DNA from: Thalassococcus profundi
GTDB taxonomy: Bacteria > Pseudomonadota > Alphaproteobacteria > Rhodobacterales > Rhodobacteraceae
DNA: 51,025 nucleotides
Assembly (NCBI RefSeq): GCF_003344785.1
Contig: NZ_QPMK01000001.1
Coordinates: 147,501-198,525 of the forward strand
Direction of reading: 5' to 3'
Positions 29,236 through 36,968 of the stretch are shown here, piece after piece; position 1 is the stretch's first letter; every line of letters starts with the position of its first letter. The position numbers were made by a program, and so were the translations under genes. The notes beneath the pieces are model-generated. The model worked only from the letters and a program-made list of their open reading frames with translations. It did no database searches and had not been told where the DNA came from.

Positions 29236-30240
29236 TTAGGTGTCCAGCACCGAGGGGTGAAACAGCGCCTCCGGGGCCACGCGGTCGCGTGCCAGGAACT
29301 GCTCCACCGAATAGCGGCTGACCGCGTCCAACTCGGCGCGGTTGGCGGCAAAGCCGTAACTCCAGTAATCCGAACCCATCGCCCGGATCGTCCGCTCCAT
29401 GCTGGCACCCAACCAGGGCAGCGACAGGCGATTGGCATTGCCGAGCCAGAGCTTGCGCAGCCTGTCCAGCGCCAGGTCGCGGGCCTCGACAAAACCGTCG
29501 TAGAGCGCGCGCGGCAGCCAGGGATGCGCCTCGGCCAATGTCTTGCGCAGGCCGATCACATGCATGATCGGAAAGAAGCCGGTGCGCGCGTGGTAATCCT
29601 CTTCCGCCGCCTGGTAATCCGGAAACAGCCGCACAAGATCGGGATTGCCGTCCAGAAAAGCCTGCGGCGGTTTCGGCGCAAGCAGCCCGTCGATCTCTCC
29701 GCGCAACAGCAGGTCCTGCAGGGTCTCGCCCTCGTCGATCGGCTCGACTTTCATGCCGTCGGGCAGGTCGAGCGCCAGCCGTTCCCGGCGCACGCCCTGA
29801 TCCAGCGCGCCGGTGCGCCAGTGGATGTCCTCGGCGCGCACGCCGAAGTCGTCACGCAGGATGCCACGCATCCAGAGCGCCGCCGTCATCTGGTATTCCG
29901 GCACGCCGATCCGCTTGCCGGCGAAATCCGCGGGGCTGTGGATGCCCGACCCGGCGCGCGCAAAGAAACCCTGGTGCCGGAAGGCGCGGCTGACGAAGGC
30001 CGGAATCGCCGTATAGGCGCCTTCGCCCCGCGAGGTCTGCAGCACATAGGACGAGATCGACATCTCGGTGATGTCGTGCGGTGCCGTGCTCACCGCCAGG
30101 GGAAACAGTTTCTGCGTGGTCTCGATCACGCTGTCCAGCCGCACCCCCGGCACCGCGACCCGCCCGTCGTGCAGGGCCATGACGCGGTCATGGTCCCAGC
30201 TGGCGAAGCTCAGCGCGAGAGGGGTGGCGACCTCTGTCAT
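29236..30240 (-). CDS. 4,5-dihydroxyphthalate decarboxylase-like / ABC-type periplasmic-binding-fold protein
   Basis: 334 aa, no signal peptide. The opening LSFASWDHDRVMALHDGRVAVPGVRL and later HQGFFARAGSGIHSPADFAGKRIGVPEY match the 4,5-dihydroxyphthalate decarboxylase family, which has a periplasmic-binding-protein-like fold but is cytoplasmic. Family members decarboxylate aromatic acids, though most are uncharacterised. Being in one operon with a carboxylate importer, a molybdenum hydroxylase and an FAH hydrolase, it may decarboxylate the pathway intermediate. The exact reaction is inference. Confidence 0.8.
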   Translation of the reverse strand: MTEVATPLALSFASWDHDRVMALHDGRVAVPGVRLDSVIETTQKLFPLAVSTAPHDITEMSISSYVLQTSRGEGAYTAIPAFVSRAFRHQGFFARAGSGIHSPADFAGKRIGVPEYQMTAALWMRGILRDDFGVRAEDIHWRTGALDQGVRRERLALDLPDGMKVEPIDEGETLQDLLLRGEIDGLLAPKPPQAFLDGNPDLVRLFPDYQAAEEDYHARTGFFPIMHVIGLRKTLAEAHPWLPRALYDGFVEARDLALDRLRKLWLGNANRLSLPWLGASMERTIRAMGSDYWSYGFAANRAELDAVSRYSVEQFLARDRVAPEALFHPSVLDT

Positions 30241-30294
30241 CCGTCCGTCACCCAGGGGATCGGTGCCGATATGCGCGTGGCAAATGTCACCGGA

Positions 30295-30981
30295 TCACAC
30301 CACCTTGACCGAGATCTCGCCCAGACCGTCGACCGCCAATTTCATCGTGTCGCCGCGCGACACCGGACCGACGCCTGATGGTGTTCCGGACAGGATCACG
30401 TCGCCCGGCGCCAGTTCGAAGTAGTCCGACAGGTAGGCGATCATTTCGGGCACCTTCCAGATCATCTGGTTCAGGTCGCCTTCCTGTCGCAGCTCGCCGT
30501 TCACATGCAGGGTGATCGCCCCTTCGGACGGGTGGCCGACCTTTTCGACAGGGTGAATCGGCCCGACCGGCGCCGACCGCTCGAACGCCTTGCCGATCTC
30601 CCACGGGCGGCCCATCTTCTTGGCGACGCCCTGCAGGTCGCGGCGGGTCATGTCCAGCGACAGCGCGTAGCCATAGACATGGTCCAGGGCGCTTTCGACC
30701 GGGATGTCCGTGCCGCCGGATTTCAGCATCACGGCGATTTCCGCCTCATGGTGCACATCCTCGGAATGCACCGGGTAGGGGAACTCGAGGCTGGGGTCGA
30801 GGTTGTCCGGGTTCTTCTGAAAGAAAAACGGCGGCTCGCGATCCGGGTCGTGACCCATCTCGACCGCGTGGGCAGCGTAGTTGCGGCCGATGCAGTAGAC
30901 CCGGCGTACCGGGAATTTGGCATCGTTGCCGTCAACGGGAAGGCCGACCACAGGCGGCGTTTCGATCACGAAATCAGACAT
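30295..30981 (-). CDS. Fumarylacetoacetate hydrolase (FAH) family protein
   Basis: 228 aa, the short FAHD1/HpcE-like form. The core motifs YCIGRNYAAHAVEMG, HHEAEIAVMLKSG (metal-binding Glu pair) and GYALSLDMTRRDLQ are present. Members hydrolyse or isomerise ring-cleavage products and beta-keto acids with Mg2+. It is the first gene of the nine-gene cluster and faces the GntR-type regulator across 168 nt. Its presence argues that the substrate of the cluster ends as a keto acid. Confidence 0.92.
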   Translation of the reverse strand: MSDFVIETPPVVGLPVDGNDAKFPVRRVYCIGRNYAAHAVEMGHDPDREPPFFFQKNPDNLDPSLEFPYPVHSEDVHHEAEIAVMLKSGGTDIPVESALDHVYGYALSLDMTRRDLQGVAKKMGRPWEIGKAFERSAPVGPIHPVEKVGHPSEGAITLHVNGELRQEGDLNQMIWKVPEMIAYLSDYFELAPGDVILSGTPSGVGPVSRGDTMKLAVDGLGEISVKVV

Positions 30982-31022
30982 TCACCTCTCCACTGTCCAG
31001 ATTCTTGGCGTTGCCCGAACCG

Positions 31023-31134
31023 TACCAATCTTTCAATCAATCGCAACCAATTTTATCGCGAGACGGTTTCGCCTTGAAAACTTCGCATGTTTTAGCGATG
31101 CTGCCAACCAATACGCGCCCTTTGGCTAACCAAT
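31023..31134. promoter_or_regulatory. Repeated CCAAT motifs in the FAH/GntR divergent promoter
   Basis: AACCAAT occurs at 31045-31051, 31106-31112 and 31128-31134, and TACCAAT at 31023-31029, all in one direction. The last copy is part of TTGG-N4-CCAA (31122-31133). They are candidate operators for the adjacent FadR-type regulator controlling both directions. Confidence 0.4.
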
Positions 31135-31149
31135 TCAGGAGATTGCGCC

Positions 31150-31839
31150 GTGCTGACAAGCCCGGACATCTTGACCCGCTCGGATGCGATCGCCGCCTTG
31201 CGCGACTTCATCGAGGCCGGACGCTATGCGCCGGGCGACCGGTTGCCGCCCGAACGCGAGTTGATGGGAAGCCTGAACATGTCGCGCACCATTCTACGCA
31301 AGGCGCTCGACGCCTTGGAGCGCGAGGGAGCGATCTGGCGCCACGTGGGCAAGGGCACCTTCATCTCGGGATCGGTGTCGGCGGCGCAACCCAGCCTTGT
31401 CGCGGATATATCGCAGCAGCTGACTCCGGTCAAAATGATGCGTGCACGGCTGAGCATCGAGCCGGCCATCGCCCGCGAAGCCGCGGTGAACGCCTCGCCC
31501 GGCGCGATCCAGAGGATCCGCGATGCGGTCGAACGCGCGATGGAGGCGCCAACCTGGGAAGAATACGAACGGCAGGACGATTGCCTGCACCGCGCCATCG
31601 CCGAGGCGTCCGATAACATCATGCTGCTGTCCGTCTTCGATCACCTCAACCAGGTGCGCCGCGCGGTGGCCTGGAAAACCGTCATTCGCGGCACCGACCG
31701 GCCGCCCCGCGATCACACCAGTTTTGCCGAGCACCGCGAGATTGCCGCAGCCATCGCCGATTGCGATCCGGCCGGCGCACAGACGGCCATGCGCAGGCAC
31801 ATCGGCTCGGTCTCCGCGCGTCTGTTCGGAGACGTGTAA
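31150..31839 (+). CDS. GntR-family transcriptional regulator, FadR (FCD) subfamily
   Basis: 229 aa, GTG start with AGGAGA Shine-Dalgarno at about 31137. The winged HTH occupies about residues 10-75 (YAPGDRLPPERELMGSLNMSRTILRKALDALEREGAIWRHVG, shown in part by LPPERELMGSLNMSRT). The C-terminal all-helical FCD ligand-binding domain follows, with metal-binding-type residues in ERQDDCLHRAIAEASDN and FAEHREI...MRRHIG. Such regulators respond to organic acids. It diverges from the nine-gene catabolic cluster and is its likely controller. Confidence 0.92.
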   Translation: MLTSPDILTRSDAIAALRDFIEAGRYAPGDRLPPERELMGSLNMSRTILRKALDALEREGAIWRHVGKGTFISGSVSAAQPSLVADISQQLTPVKMMRARLSIEPAIAREAAVNASPGAIQRIRDAVERAMEAPTWEEYERQDDCLHRAIAEASDNIMLLSVFDHLNQVRRAVAWKTVIRGTDRPPRDHTSFAEHREIAAAIADCDPAGAQTAMRRHIGSVSARLFGDV

Positions 31840-32012
31840 CGGCGCTTCCCGCGCAACGTTCAGGCGGTTCGTCTACGACCCAGCCACGTCTTATCCGGGC
31901 CTGACCTTCTATAGAATTCCGTCAAAAGCCGCGCCCGCCAAATCCGTCTGGTCCGCGAGGCATAGTGCGGATGATGGCCGCTACCCCTGGGAAAATGCCC
32001 CGCCGAAACGCG

Positions 32013-32621
32013 CTATTCCTTCGGGACGTCGGCATTTCGCCCGGCCAGCACAACGCTGATCGTGTAGGCTGCGCGCGGGGTCAGTCCGGCCAGAATTGCC
32101 GCCGCCGCGTCCGGGCGCATCCGGCCCAGGAACCCTGCCGCAAAGTTCGGATCCATCTCTTCGAAAAGGGCGGCGGCCTGCTTGGGCTTCATGTTCGCAT
32201 AGACATCCGTGAGCCGCGCGAGATCCTCTTCGGCAGCGCCATTGGCCAGGGCCAGCGTCGCGCGCAGGTTCGCTTCGGCCTCTTCGAGCGCCGCCATCTT
32301 GCGGTCGATTTCGGTTTCCGCCACGGACAGCGCCTGGATGCGGGTGCGCAGGTCGGTTTCCCGCTCTGCAATCCGGGCTTCGCGCTTGTCGAGCGCCGCG
32401 AGCATCGGAGCGATGTCCGCCTCTCCGGTACAGGTCTCCGGCGGCAGGTCGGAGGTTTCGACCGCCGGCGGCTCCAGCGTCTGGGCCGCGATGGCTTCGG
32501 TCGCGCCGGTGCCGATCCGCACCGCGGCCGAGGCGATCAGAAGCCCGCCGATGGCCGCGAGCGCCCCGCGTCCACGCCGAAACGCCCGGCGGCGTGGCGC
32601 CTCTTGCCGACGCGCGCTCAT
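32013..32621 (-). CDS. motE: MotE-family flagellar protein
   Basis: 202 aa. One N-terminal membrane segment (ALAAIGGLLIASAAVRIG, about residues 20-37), a coiled coil (KREARIAERETDLRTRIQAL to AALEEAEANLRATL, about 78-125), then an MgtE-N-like domain (YANMKPKQAAALFEEMDPNFAAGFLGRMRPDAAAAILAG). This matches MotE, a periplasmic chaperone for MotC in rhizobia that is also found in Rhodobacterales flagellar clusters. It is the last gene of the fliL operon and overlaps the preceding gene by 4 nt. Confidence 0.85.
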   Translation of the reverse strand: MSARRQEAPRRRAFRRGRGALAAIGGLLIASAAVRIGTGATEAIAAQTLEPPAVETSDLPPETCTGEADIAPMLAALDKREARIAERETDLRTRIQALSVAETEIDRKMAALEEAEANLRATLALANGAAEEDLARLTDVYANMKPKQAAALFEEMDPNFAAGFLGRMRPDAAAAILAGLTPRAAYTISVVLAGRNADVPKE

Positions 32622-32986
32622 CGCGACGCTCCGCCCTGCGCGCGGCGCAGGAAAACCGGCTCGCCACCGCCGCTGTTATCCCTGGGCGGCGGGGCATCGC
32701 CCGTCGGCAGGTCATGCATCGACGCCACCATGAGCTCCAGCCGCTTGGCAACCTGCTCGGCCCGGTCCGTCAGCTGTGCCAGCGAGTCGGTCGATGCGCC
32801 GGCCGTCTTCTGCGCCGCCGCCAGCGTGCGGGTGAGGTCGTCGACCTGCGCCGACAGCACCGCGACCGCGCCGCCGACGCCGTTCTCCAGATCGTTGAAC
32901 CGCGCCAGCCGGCGCGCCAGGACGAAACAGTAGAACCCGGCGCCCAGCGCCCCCGCAACGAGAAGGATGTCCGCAATCATCGCCAT
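32618..32986 (-). CDS. Small single-pass membrane protein of the flagellar cluster
   Basis: 122 aa. A membrane segment at about residues 4-22 (IADILLVAGALGAGFYCFVL) is followed by a helical, probably coiled-coil region (about 32-90, LENGVGGAVAVLSAQVDDLTRTLAAAQ) and a polar Pro/Gly tail. I do not recognise a named family. It lies 12 nt after fliL and overlaps motE by 4 nt, so a role in the stator or basal body is likely by association. Confidence 0.75.
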   Translation of the reverse strand: MAMIADILLVAGALGAGFYCFVLARRLARFNDLENGVGGAVAVLSAQVDDLTRTLAAAQKTAGASTDSLAQLTDRAEQVAKRLELMVASMHDLPTGDAPPPRDNSGGGEPVFLRRAQGGASR

Positions 32987-32998
32987 GTGTCAGTCCTC

Positions 32999-33523
32999 TC
33001 AGTTCAATACGAATTCCATCACCAGAAGGTCGCGCACCCGGCCCTCGCCGGTCACAAGCTGGATACGTCGCAGCATCTGGCCCCGCAGCCGGATCAGCGC
33101 CGACGGCCCCTGTACATCGGTCGGTTCCAGCGCCCGCAAGTAGCTGTTGAGAACGTCGATGACCCGCGGCAGGATGCTGCGGACCTCTTCAGCCTTGGCC
33201 GACGGCACCTCGAGATCCGCGCGGAAGATCAAGTGATCGGTCGCGGAACCTTCGCCCAGCGACACGACGATCTGCGGCAATTCGACAAAGGCCACATCCG
33301 GCAGCGGCGAGTCGGGACTGTCGTGATCCGCCTCGCCCGCGTGATCGCCGTCGGCCCCGTGATCGCCCGCCTCCGCCGATCCGCCCAGGCCGGAAATCAT
33401 CCCCGAAAAGGCCGCGTAGAACCCGCCGGCACCGCCCGCAAGCGCCAGCACCAGCCCGATGATCAGGGGCAGTTTCGACGGTTTCTTCGGGGCGTCTTCC
33501 TCTGGCGTGGCGGCATCCGACAT
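32999..33523 (-). CDS. fliL: FliL, flagellar basal-body-associated protein
   Basis: 174 aa. A single membrane segment (KLPLIIGLVLALAGGAGGFYAAF, about residues 17-40) is followed by an acidic, His-rich linker (about 48-72: AGDHGADGDHAGEADHD) and the FliL domain ending in RIQLVTGEGRVRDLLVMEFVLN. FliL surrounds the stator units and supports torque. The gene heads a minus-strand operon divergent from fliF. The His/Asp-rich linker is unusual and could bind metal. Confidence 0.9.
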   Translation of the reverse strand: MSDAATPEEDAPKKPSKLPLIIGLVLALAGGAGGFYAAFSGMISGLGGSAEAGDHGADGDHAGEADHDSPDSPLPDVAFVELPQIVVSLGEGSATDHLIFRADLEVPSAKAEEVRSILPRVIDVLNSYLRALEPTDVQGPSALIRLRGQMLRRIQLVTGEGRVRDLLVMEFVLN

Positions 33524-33579
33524 GCACGGCCCTTTCCTGTTCCAAGGCTCTGTCGAGAGCTCTTTTAGCCAACAGGGAC

Positions 33580-33594
33580 TAACGGCTTGTTAAG
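33580..33594. promoter_or_regulatory. CtrA-like binding site between fliL and fliF
   Basis: CTAA-N7-TTAA, one mismatch from the CtrA consensus TTAA-N7-TTAA, lies 57 nt from the fliL start and about 60 nt from the fliF start. CtrA activates flagellar genes in Rhodobacterales, so it could serve both operons. Confidence 0.5.
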
Positions 33595-33652
33595 GCAGAT
33601 GGGCCAAAGATGCCTCAAATCGAAAACGCCGGTTGAACGACGGAGGTAAGTC

Positions 33653-35299
33653 TTGCAGCAGCTCCTGACAGTCTGGAACGCCCTGGGTGCCCGCCGCCGT
33701 CTGCTGGTCATCGGCGCGAGCCTGGCGATGTTTGCTGCGGTTCTCGGCCTGTCGCGCATGGCCGCCGCGCCGAACATGACCTTGCTCTATGCCGGGCTCG
33801 AATCGGGCGCCGCGGGCGAGGTCGTGAGCGCCCTGGAACAGCGCGGCGTGCCCTACGAGGTGCGCGGCGGTGCGATCTTCGTGCCGGGGACAGAGCGGGA
33901 CGCGCTGCGCCTCACCCTGGCGAGCGAGGGGCTGCCGTCGAATTCCACGCAGGGCTACGAACTGCTCGACGGCCTCTCGGGCTTCGGCACCACGTCGCAG
34001 ATGTTCGATGCCGCCTACTGGCGCGCGAAAGAGGGCGAACTGGCCCGCACCATCGTCGCCAGCCGGCACATCACAAGCGCGCGCGTGCATATCGCCAATT
34101 CCGGCGCCAATCCGTTCCAGCGCGACGTGACCCCGACCGCCTCGATCAGCGTCACCACCACCGAGGCCGTGCTGGGCCCCGCGCAGGCGCGGGCGCTGCG
34201 CAACCTGGTCGCCTCCGCCGTGCCCGGCCTCGTCCCCGAAGAGGTGTCGGTGATCGACGGCAAGGGCGGGCTGATCGGCGGCGACGACGACCCGGGCACC
34301 GGCCCCAGCGCAGAGGACAAGGCCGACCAGCTCCGCGACCGTGTGCAAAGGCTGGTGGAGGCGCGCGTGGGCCAAGGCAACGCCGTGGTCGAGGTGAGCC
34401 TCGACACAGTGACTGAAAGCGAATCGATCCTCGAACGGCGCTTCGACCCGGAAAACCGCGTGATCATCAGCTCCGACACCGAAGAGACGACGAGCCAGAG
34501 CCAGGACACCGGCGGCGGCGATGTGACCGTAGCCTCCAACCTGCCCGATGGCGCCGCAGATGGCGGTGACAGCTCGTCCAGCCAGAATTCCGAAACCCGT
34601 GAGCGGCTGAACTTTGAAGTCTCTGAAACCACGCGCGAAATCACCCGTGCTCCGGGCGCGATCAAGCGGCTGACCGTCGCGGTCCTGGTCAATGGCAGCT
34701 ACGCCACCGCCGCCGACGGCACACCGGAATTCGTTCCCATGCCCGAGGCGGAGATGACCGCCCTGCGCGACCTCGTCGCTTCTGCCGTGGGCTACGACGA
34801 ATCGCGCGGAGACGAGATCACCCTGCGGTCCCTGCCCTTCGAAAAGCCGGACGGACTTGGCACCGAAGCGGTCGCGCCCGGCATGTTCAGCACCCCTGTG
34901 GACATGATGACGCTGATCCAGATGGGCATTCTCGCCTTCGTGGCGCTGGTGCTGGGCCTGTTCGTGGTCCGTCCGGTGCTTGCCGGTCCGCGCGCCGCCG
35001 CCCTGCCAGCGCCCGCACCCGCGCCTGCCCCCGACGGCGACTTCGACAGCTTTCCAATGGCCAGCGCAATGCCCGACGGCGCCGCCCTGACCGGAGAGAT
35101 CGACCCGGAGCCCGGCATGGGAGGCAACCTGCCGATGCTGGCCGGCGGCGGGGGATTCGACGACTTCGGCATCGGCGACATGGACACCGATGCCGACGCC
35201 GACCCCGTCGACCGCCTGCGCCGCCTGATCGGCCAGCGTCGCGAGGAAACGGTCGAAATCCTGCGCAACTGGCTCGACGAATCGGAAGAGGTGCGGTGA
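33653..35299 (+). CDS. fliF: FliF, flagellar MS-ring protein
   Basis: 548 aa. TTG start preceded by GGAGG (33642-33646) at 6-nt spacing. Membrane segment 1 is at about residues 19-38 (LVIGASLAMFAAVLGL). The periplasmic ring-building region includes SNSTQGYELLDGLSGFGTTSQMFDAAYWRAKEGELARTI (in part) and SARVHIANSGANPF. Membrane segment 2 is at about 425-447 (LIQMGILAFVALVLGLFVV), with a cytoplasmic tail that ends RRLIGQRREETVEILRNWL, the FliG-binding part. The linker is rich in Ser/Asp/Gln. It forms the base of the flagellar motor. Confidence 0.94.
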   Translation: MQQLLTVWNALGARRRLLVIGASLAMFAAVLGLSRMAAAPNMTLLYAGLESGAAGEVVSALEQRGVPYEVRGGAIFVPGTERDALRLTLASEGLPSNSTQGYELLDGLSGFGTTSQMFDAAYWRAKEGELARTIVASRHITSARVHIANSGANPFQRDVTPTASISVTTTEAVLGPAQARALRNLVASAVPGLVPEEVSVIDGKGGLIGGDDDPGTGPSAEDKADQLRDRVQRLVEARVGQGNAVVEVSLDTVTESESILERRFDPENRVIISSDTEETTSQSQDTGGGDVTVASNLPDGAADGGDSSSSQNSETRERLNFEVSETTREITRAPGAIKRLTVAVLVNGSYATAADGTPEFVPMPEAEMTALRDLVASAVGYDESRGDEITLRSLPFEKPDGLGTEAVAPGMFSTPVDMMTLIQMGILAFVALVLGLFVVRPVLAGPRAAALPAPAPAPAPDGDFDSFPMASAMPDGAALTGEIDPEPGMGGNLPMLAGGGGFDDFGIGDMDTDADADPVDRLRRLIGQRREETVEILRNWLDESEEVR

Positions 35300-35901
35300 T
35301 GCTGCTGCGCGATCTGCTCGAGGATTTCAGCGCCCCGGCGCAACCGGCCGGCGCATCCACTGCGCCGGAACCGAGCGATTTCGATCTTGAAGGCGCAAAA
35401 CTGCAAAGCTTTGAAGAGGGCTACAAGGCCGGTTGGGACGACGCGATTGCCGCGCAATCGGCGGACCAAAGCCGCATCGCCAGCGATTTCGCGCAGAACC
35501 TCCAGGATCTCTCCTTCACCTACCACGAAGCCTACAGCCACGTGATGAACGCGATGACGCCGCTGCTCGAAGAGATGGTGCGCTCTTTGCTGCCCGGCCT
35601 CGCGCGCGAAGCGCTGGGACTGCAGATCGTCGAACAGCTGCAGGACCGGGCCCGCGAGATCGGATCGCTCGCGGTCGAGATCAGCGTCGCCCCGCAGAAC
35701 GTCGCCGCCATCGCGCCGCTCCTGGAGCGCGACTTCGGCTTTCCGCTGAACCTGCTGCCAAACGACACGCTTGGCGACGGCCAGGCGGACATCCGCTTCG
35801 GAGACTCCGAAAGCCAGGTGGACCTGACCGGCGTGCTGTCGAGCATCGACGAGGCCGTGCAGGGGTTCGCCCATGAAACCAGAAGGACTGCCCATGGATA
35901 A
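35299..35901 (+). CDS. fliH: FliH-like flagellar export/assembly protein
   Basis: 200 aa. The start ATG at 35299 overlaps the fliF stop by one base (TGATG); a GTG at 35296 is also possible. The middle has the FliH-type GYKAGWDDAIAAQSADQ segment followed by helices, and the C-terminal half (EMVRSLLPGLAREALGLQIVEQL) matches the FliH/V-ATPase E-like domain. FliH regulates the export ATPase FliI, not encoded here. Divergent in sequence, as usual for alphaproteobacteria. Confidence 0.75.
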   Translation: MLLRDLLEDFSAPAQPAGASTAPEPSDFDLEGAKLQSFEEGYKAGWDDAIAAQSADQSRIASDFAQNLQDLSFTYHEAYSHVMNAMTPLLEEMVRSLLPGLAREALGLQIVEQLQDRAREIGSLAVEISVAPQNVAAIAPLLERDFGFPLNLLPNDTLGDGQADIRFGDSESQVDLTGVLSSIDEAVQGFAHETRRTAHG

Positions 35902-36187
35902 CGCCGCCGACACCCCCGCCCCCCGGACCGAGGCCGCCGCCCCTTTGACCTCGGTGCCGATCGAGATCACCATTTCCGTGGGCCGGGCCCGTCCTCTGGT
36001 GCGTGACCTGCTGCGGCTCGACGAGGGATCGGTGCTGACCCTGGACAAGCGCATCGACGACCCGGTCGAACTCTACGTGGGCGACCGGCTCATTGCCATC
36101 GGCGCGCTCGAAGTGGTCGAAGGCGACGACAGCGGCCAGCTGGCCGTCCGCCTGACCGAAGTGGTCGATATCCAGACTCCGAGCTGA
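35894..36187 (+). CDS. fliN: FliN, flagellar motor switch (C-ring) protein
   Basis: 97 aa at the chosen ATG (35894), with AGAAGGA Shine-Dalgarno at 35881-35887. An alternative ATG at 35873 adds 7 residues. The SpoA domain is complete: VPIEITISVGRARPLVRDLLRLDEGSVLTLDKRIDDPVELYVGDRLIA (seen in pieces). It builds the lower C-ring with FliM and FliG, which are not in this window. It overlaps fliH by 8 nt. Confidence 0.92.
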   Translation: MDNAADTPAPRTEAAAPLTSVPIEITISVGRARPLVRDLLRLDEGSVLTLDKRIDDPVELYVGDRLIAIGALEVVEGDDSGQLAVRLTEVVDIQTPS

Positions 36188-36198
36188 GCGGTCAGGTC

Positions 36199-36924
36199 AT
36201 GCGTACCCTCTGCCTATGGACGCTGCTGGCGCTGGCCGTGCCAGGCGTCGCCGGAGCGCAGGAACTGACGCTCGACCTTGGCGGCGAGGGGTCGCTGACG
36301 GCGACCAGCCTGCAGCTGATCGCGCTGCTGACCCTGCTCAGCCTCGCCCCCGGCATCGCCATCATGATCACGTGCTTTCCGTTCATCGTGACGGTGCTGT
36401 CGATCCTGCGGCAGGCCATCGGCCTACAGCAATCGCCGCCCAACATGCTGATCATCAGCCTGGCGCTGTTCCTGACCTATTTCGTGATGGACCCGGTGTT
36501 CCGCGCCGCCTACGACGCCGGGGTCGTGCCGCTCCTGAACGACACGTTGCCGCTCGACGAGGCGGTGATGCGCGGGCTCGAACCGTTCCGCGGGTTTATG
36601 GCGGCGCGCACCGATCCCGACACCTTCGGCGCCATGGCGGACCTGCGTCCCGACGCAGCCGGCACGCCGCTGGCGCCCGAGGCGCCGCTGTCGGTGCTGA
36701 TCCCGAGCTTCCTGTTGTCCGAGATTGCCCGCGCCTTCCAGATCGGTTTCCTGATCTTTCTGCCGTTCCTGATCATCGACCTCGTGGTCGCCGCGGTGCT
36801 GATGTCGATGGGGATGATGATGGTGCCGCCCGCCATCGTGTCGCTGCCGTTCAAGCTGGCGTTCTTCGTGGTGGCGGACGGCTGGTCACTTTTGGCGAGC
36901 AGCCTGGTGCGCAGTTATTTCTAG
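36199..36924 (+). CDS. fliP: FliP, flagellar type III export gate protein
   Basis: 241 aa. A cleavable signal peptide (MRTLCLWTLLALAVPGVAGAQ) is followed by four membrane segments. The hallmark stretches are FIVTVLSILRQAIGLQQSPPN, LALFLTYFVMDPVF, SEIARAFQIGFLIFLPFLIID and MGMMMVPPAIVSLPFKLAFFV (each a conserved FliP block). It forms the FliPQR core of the export channel. It is the last flagellar gene here; fliQ, fliR and flhAB are absent, so the cluster is split. Confidence 0.96.
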   Translation: MRTLCLWTLLALAVPGVAGAQELTLDLGGEGSLTATSLQLIALLTLLSLAPGIAIMITCFPFIVTVLSILRQAIGLQQSPPNMLIISLALFLTYFVMDPVFRAAYDAGVVPLLNDTLPLDEAVMRGLEPFRGFMAARTDPDTFGAMADLRPDAAGTPLAPEAPLSVLIPSFLLSEIARAFQIGFLIFLPFLIIDLVVAAVLMSMGMMMVPPAIVSLPFKLAFFVVADGWSLLASSLVRSYF

Positions 36925-36927
36925 CGC

Positions 36928-36957
36928 CCGCGGGGCCGGGATGATCCGGCCCCGCGG
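36928..36957. terminator. Hairpin between fliP and atf
   Basis: A perfect 12-bp inverted repeat (36928-36939 and 36946-36957) with a 6-nt loop starts 4 nt after the fliP stop, between two converging genes. No T run follows, but its position supports a bidirectional terminator. Confidence 0.65.
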
Positions 36958-36968
36958 CAGATCGGCTC

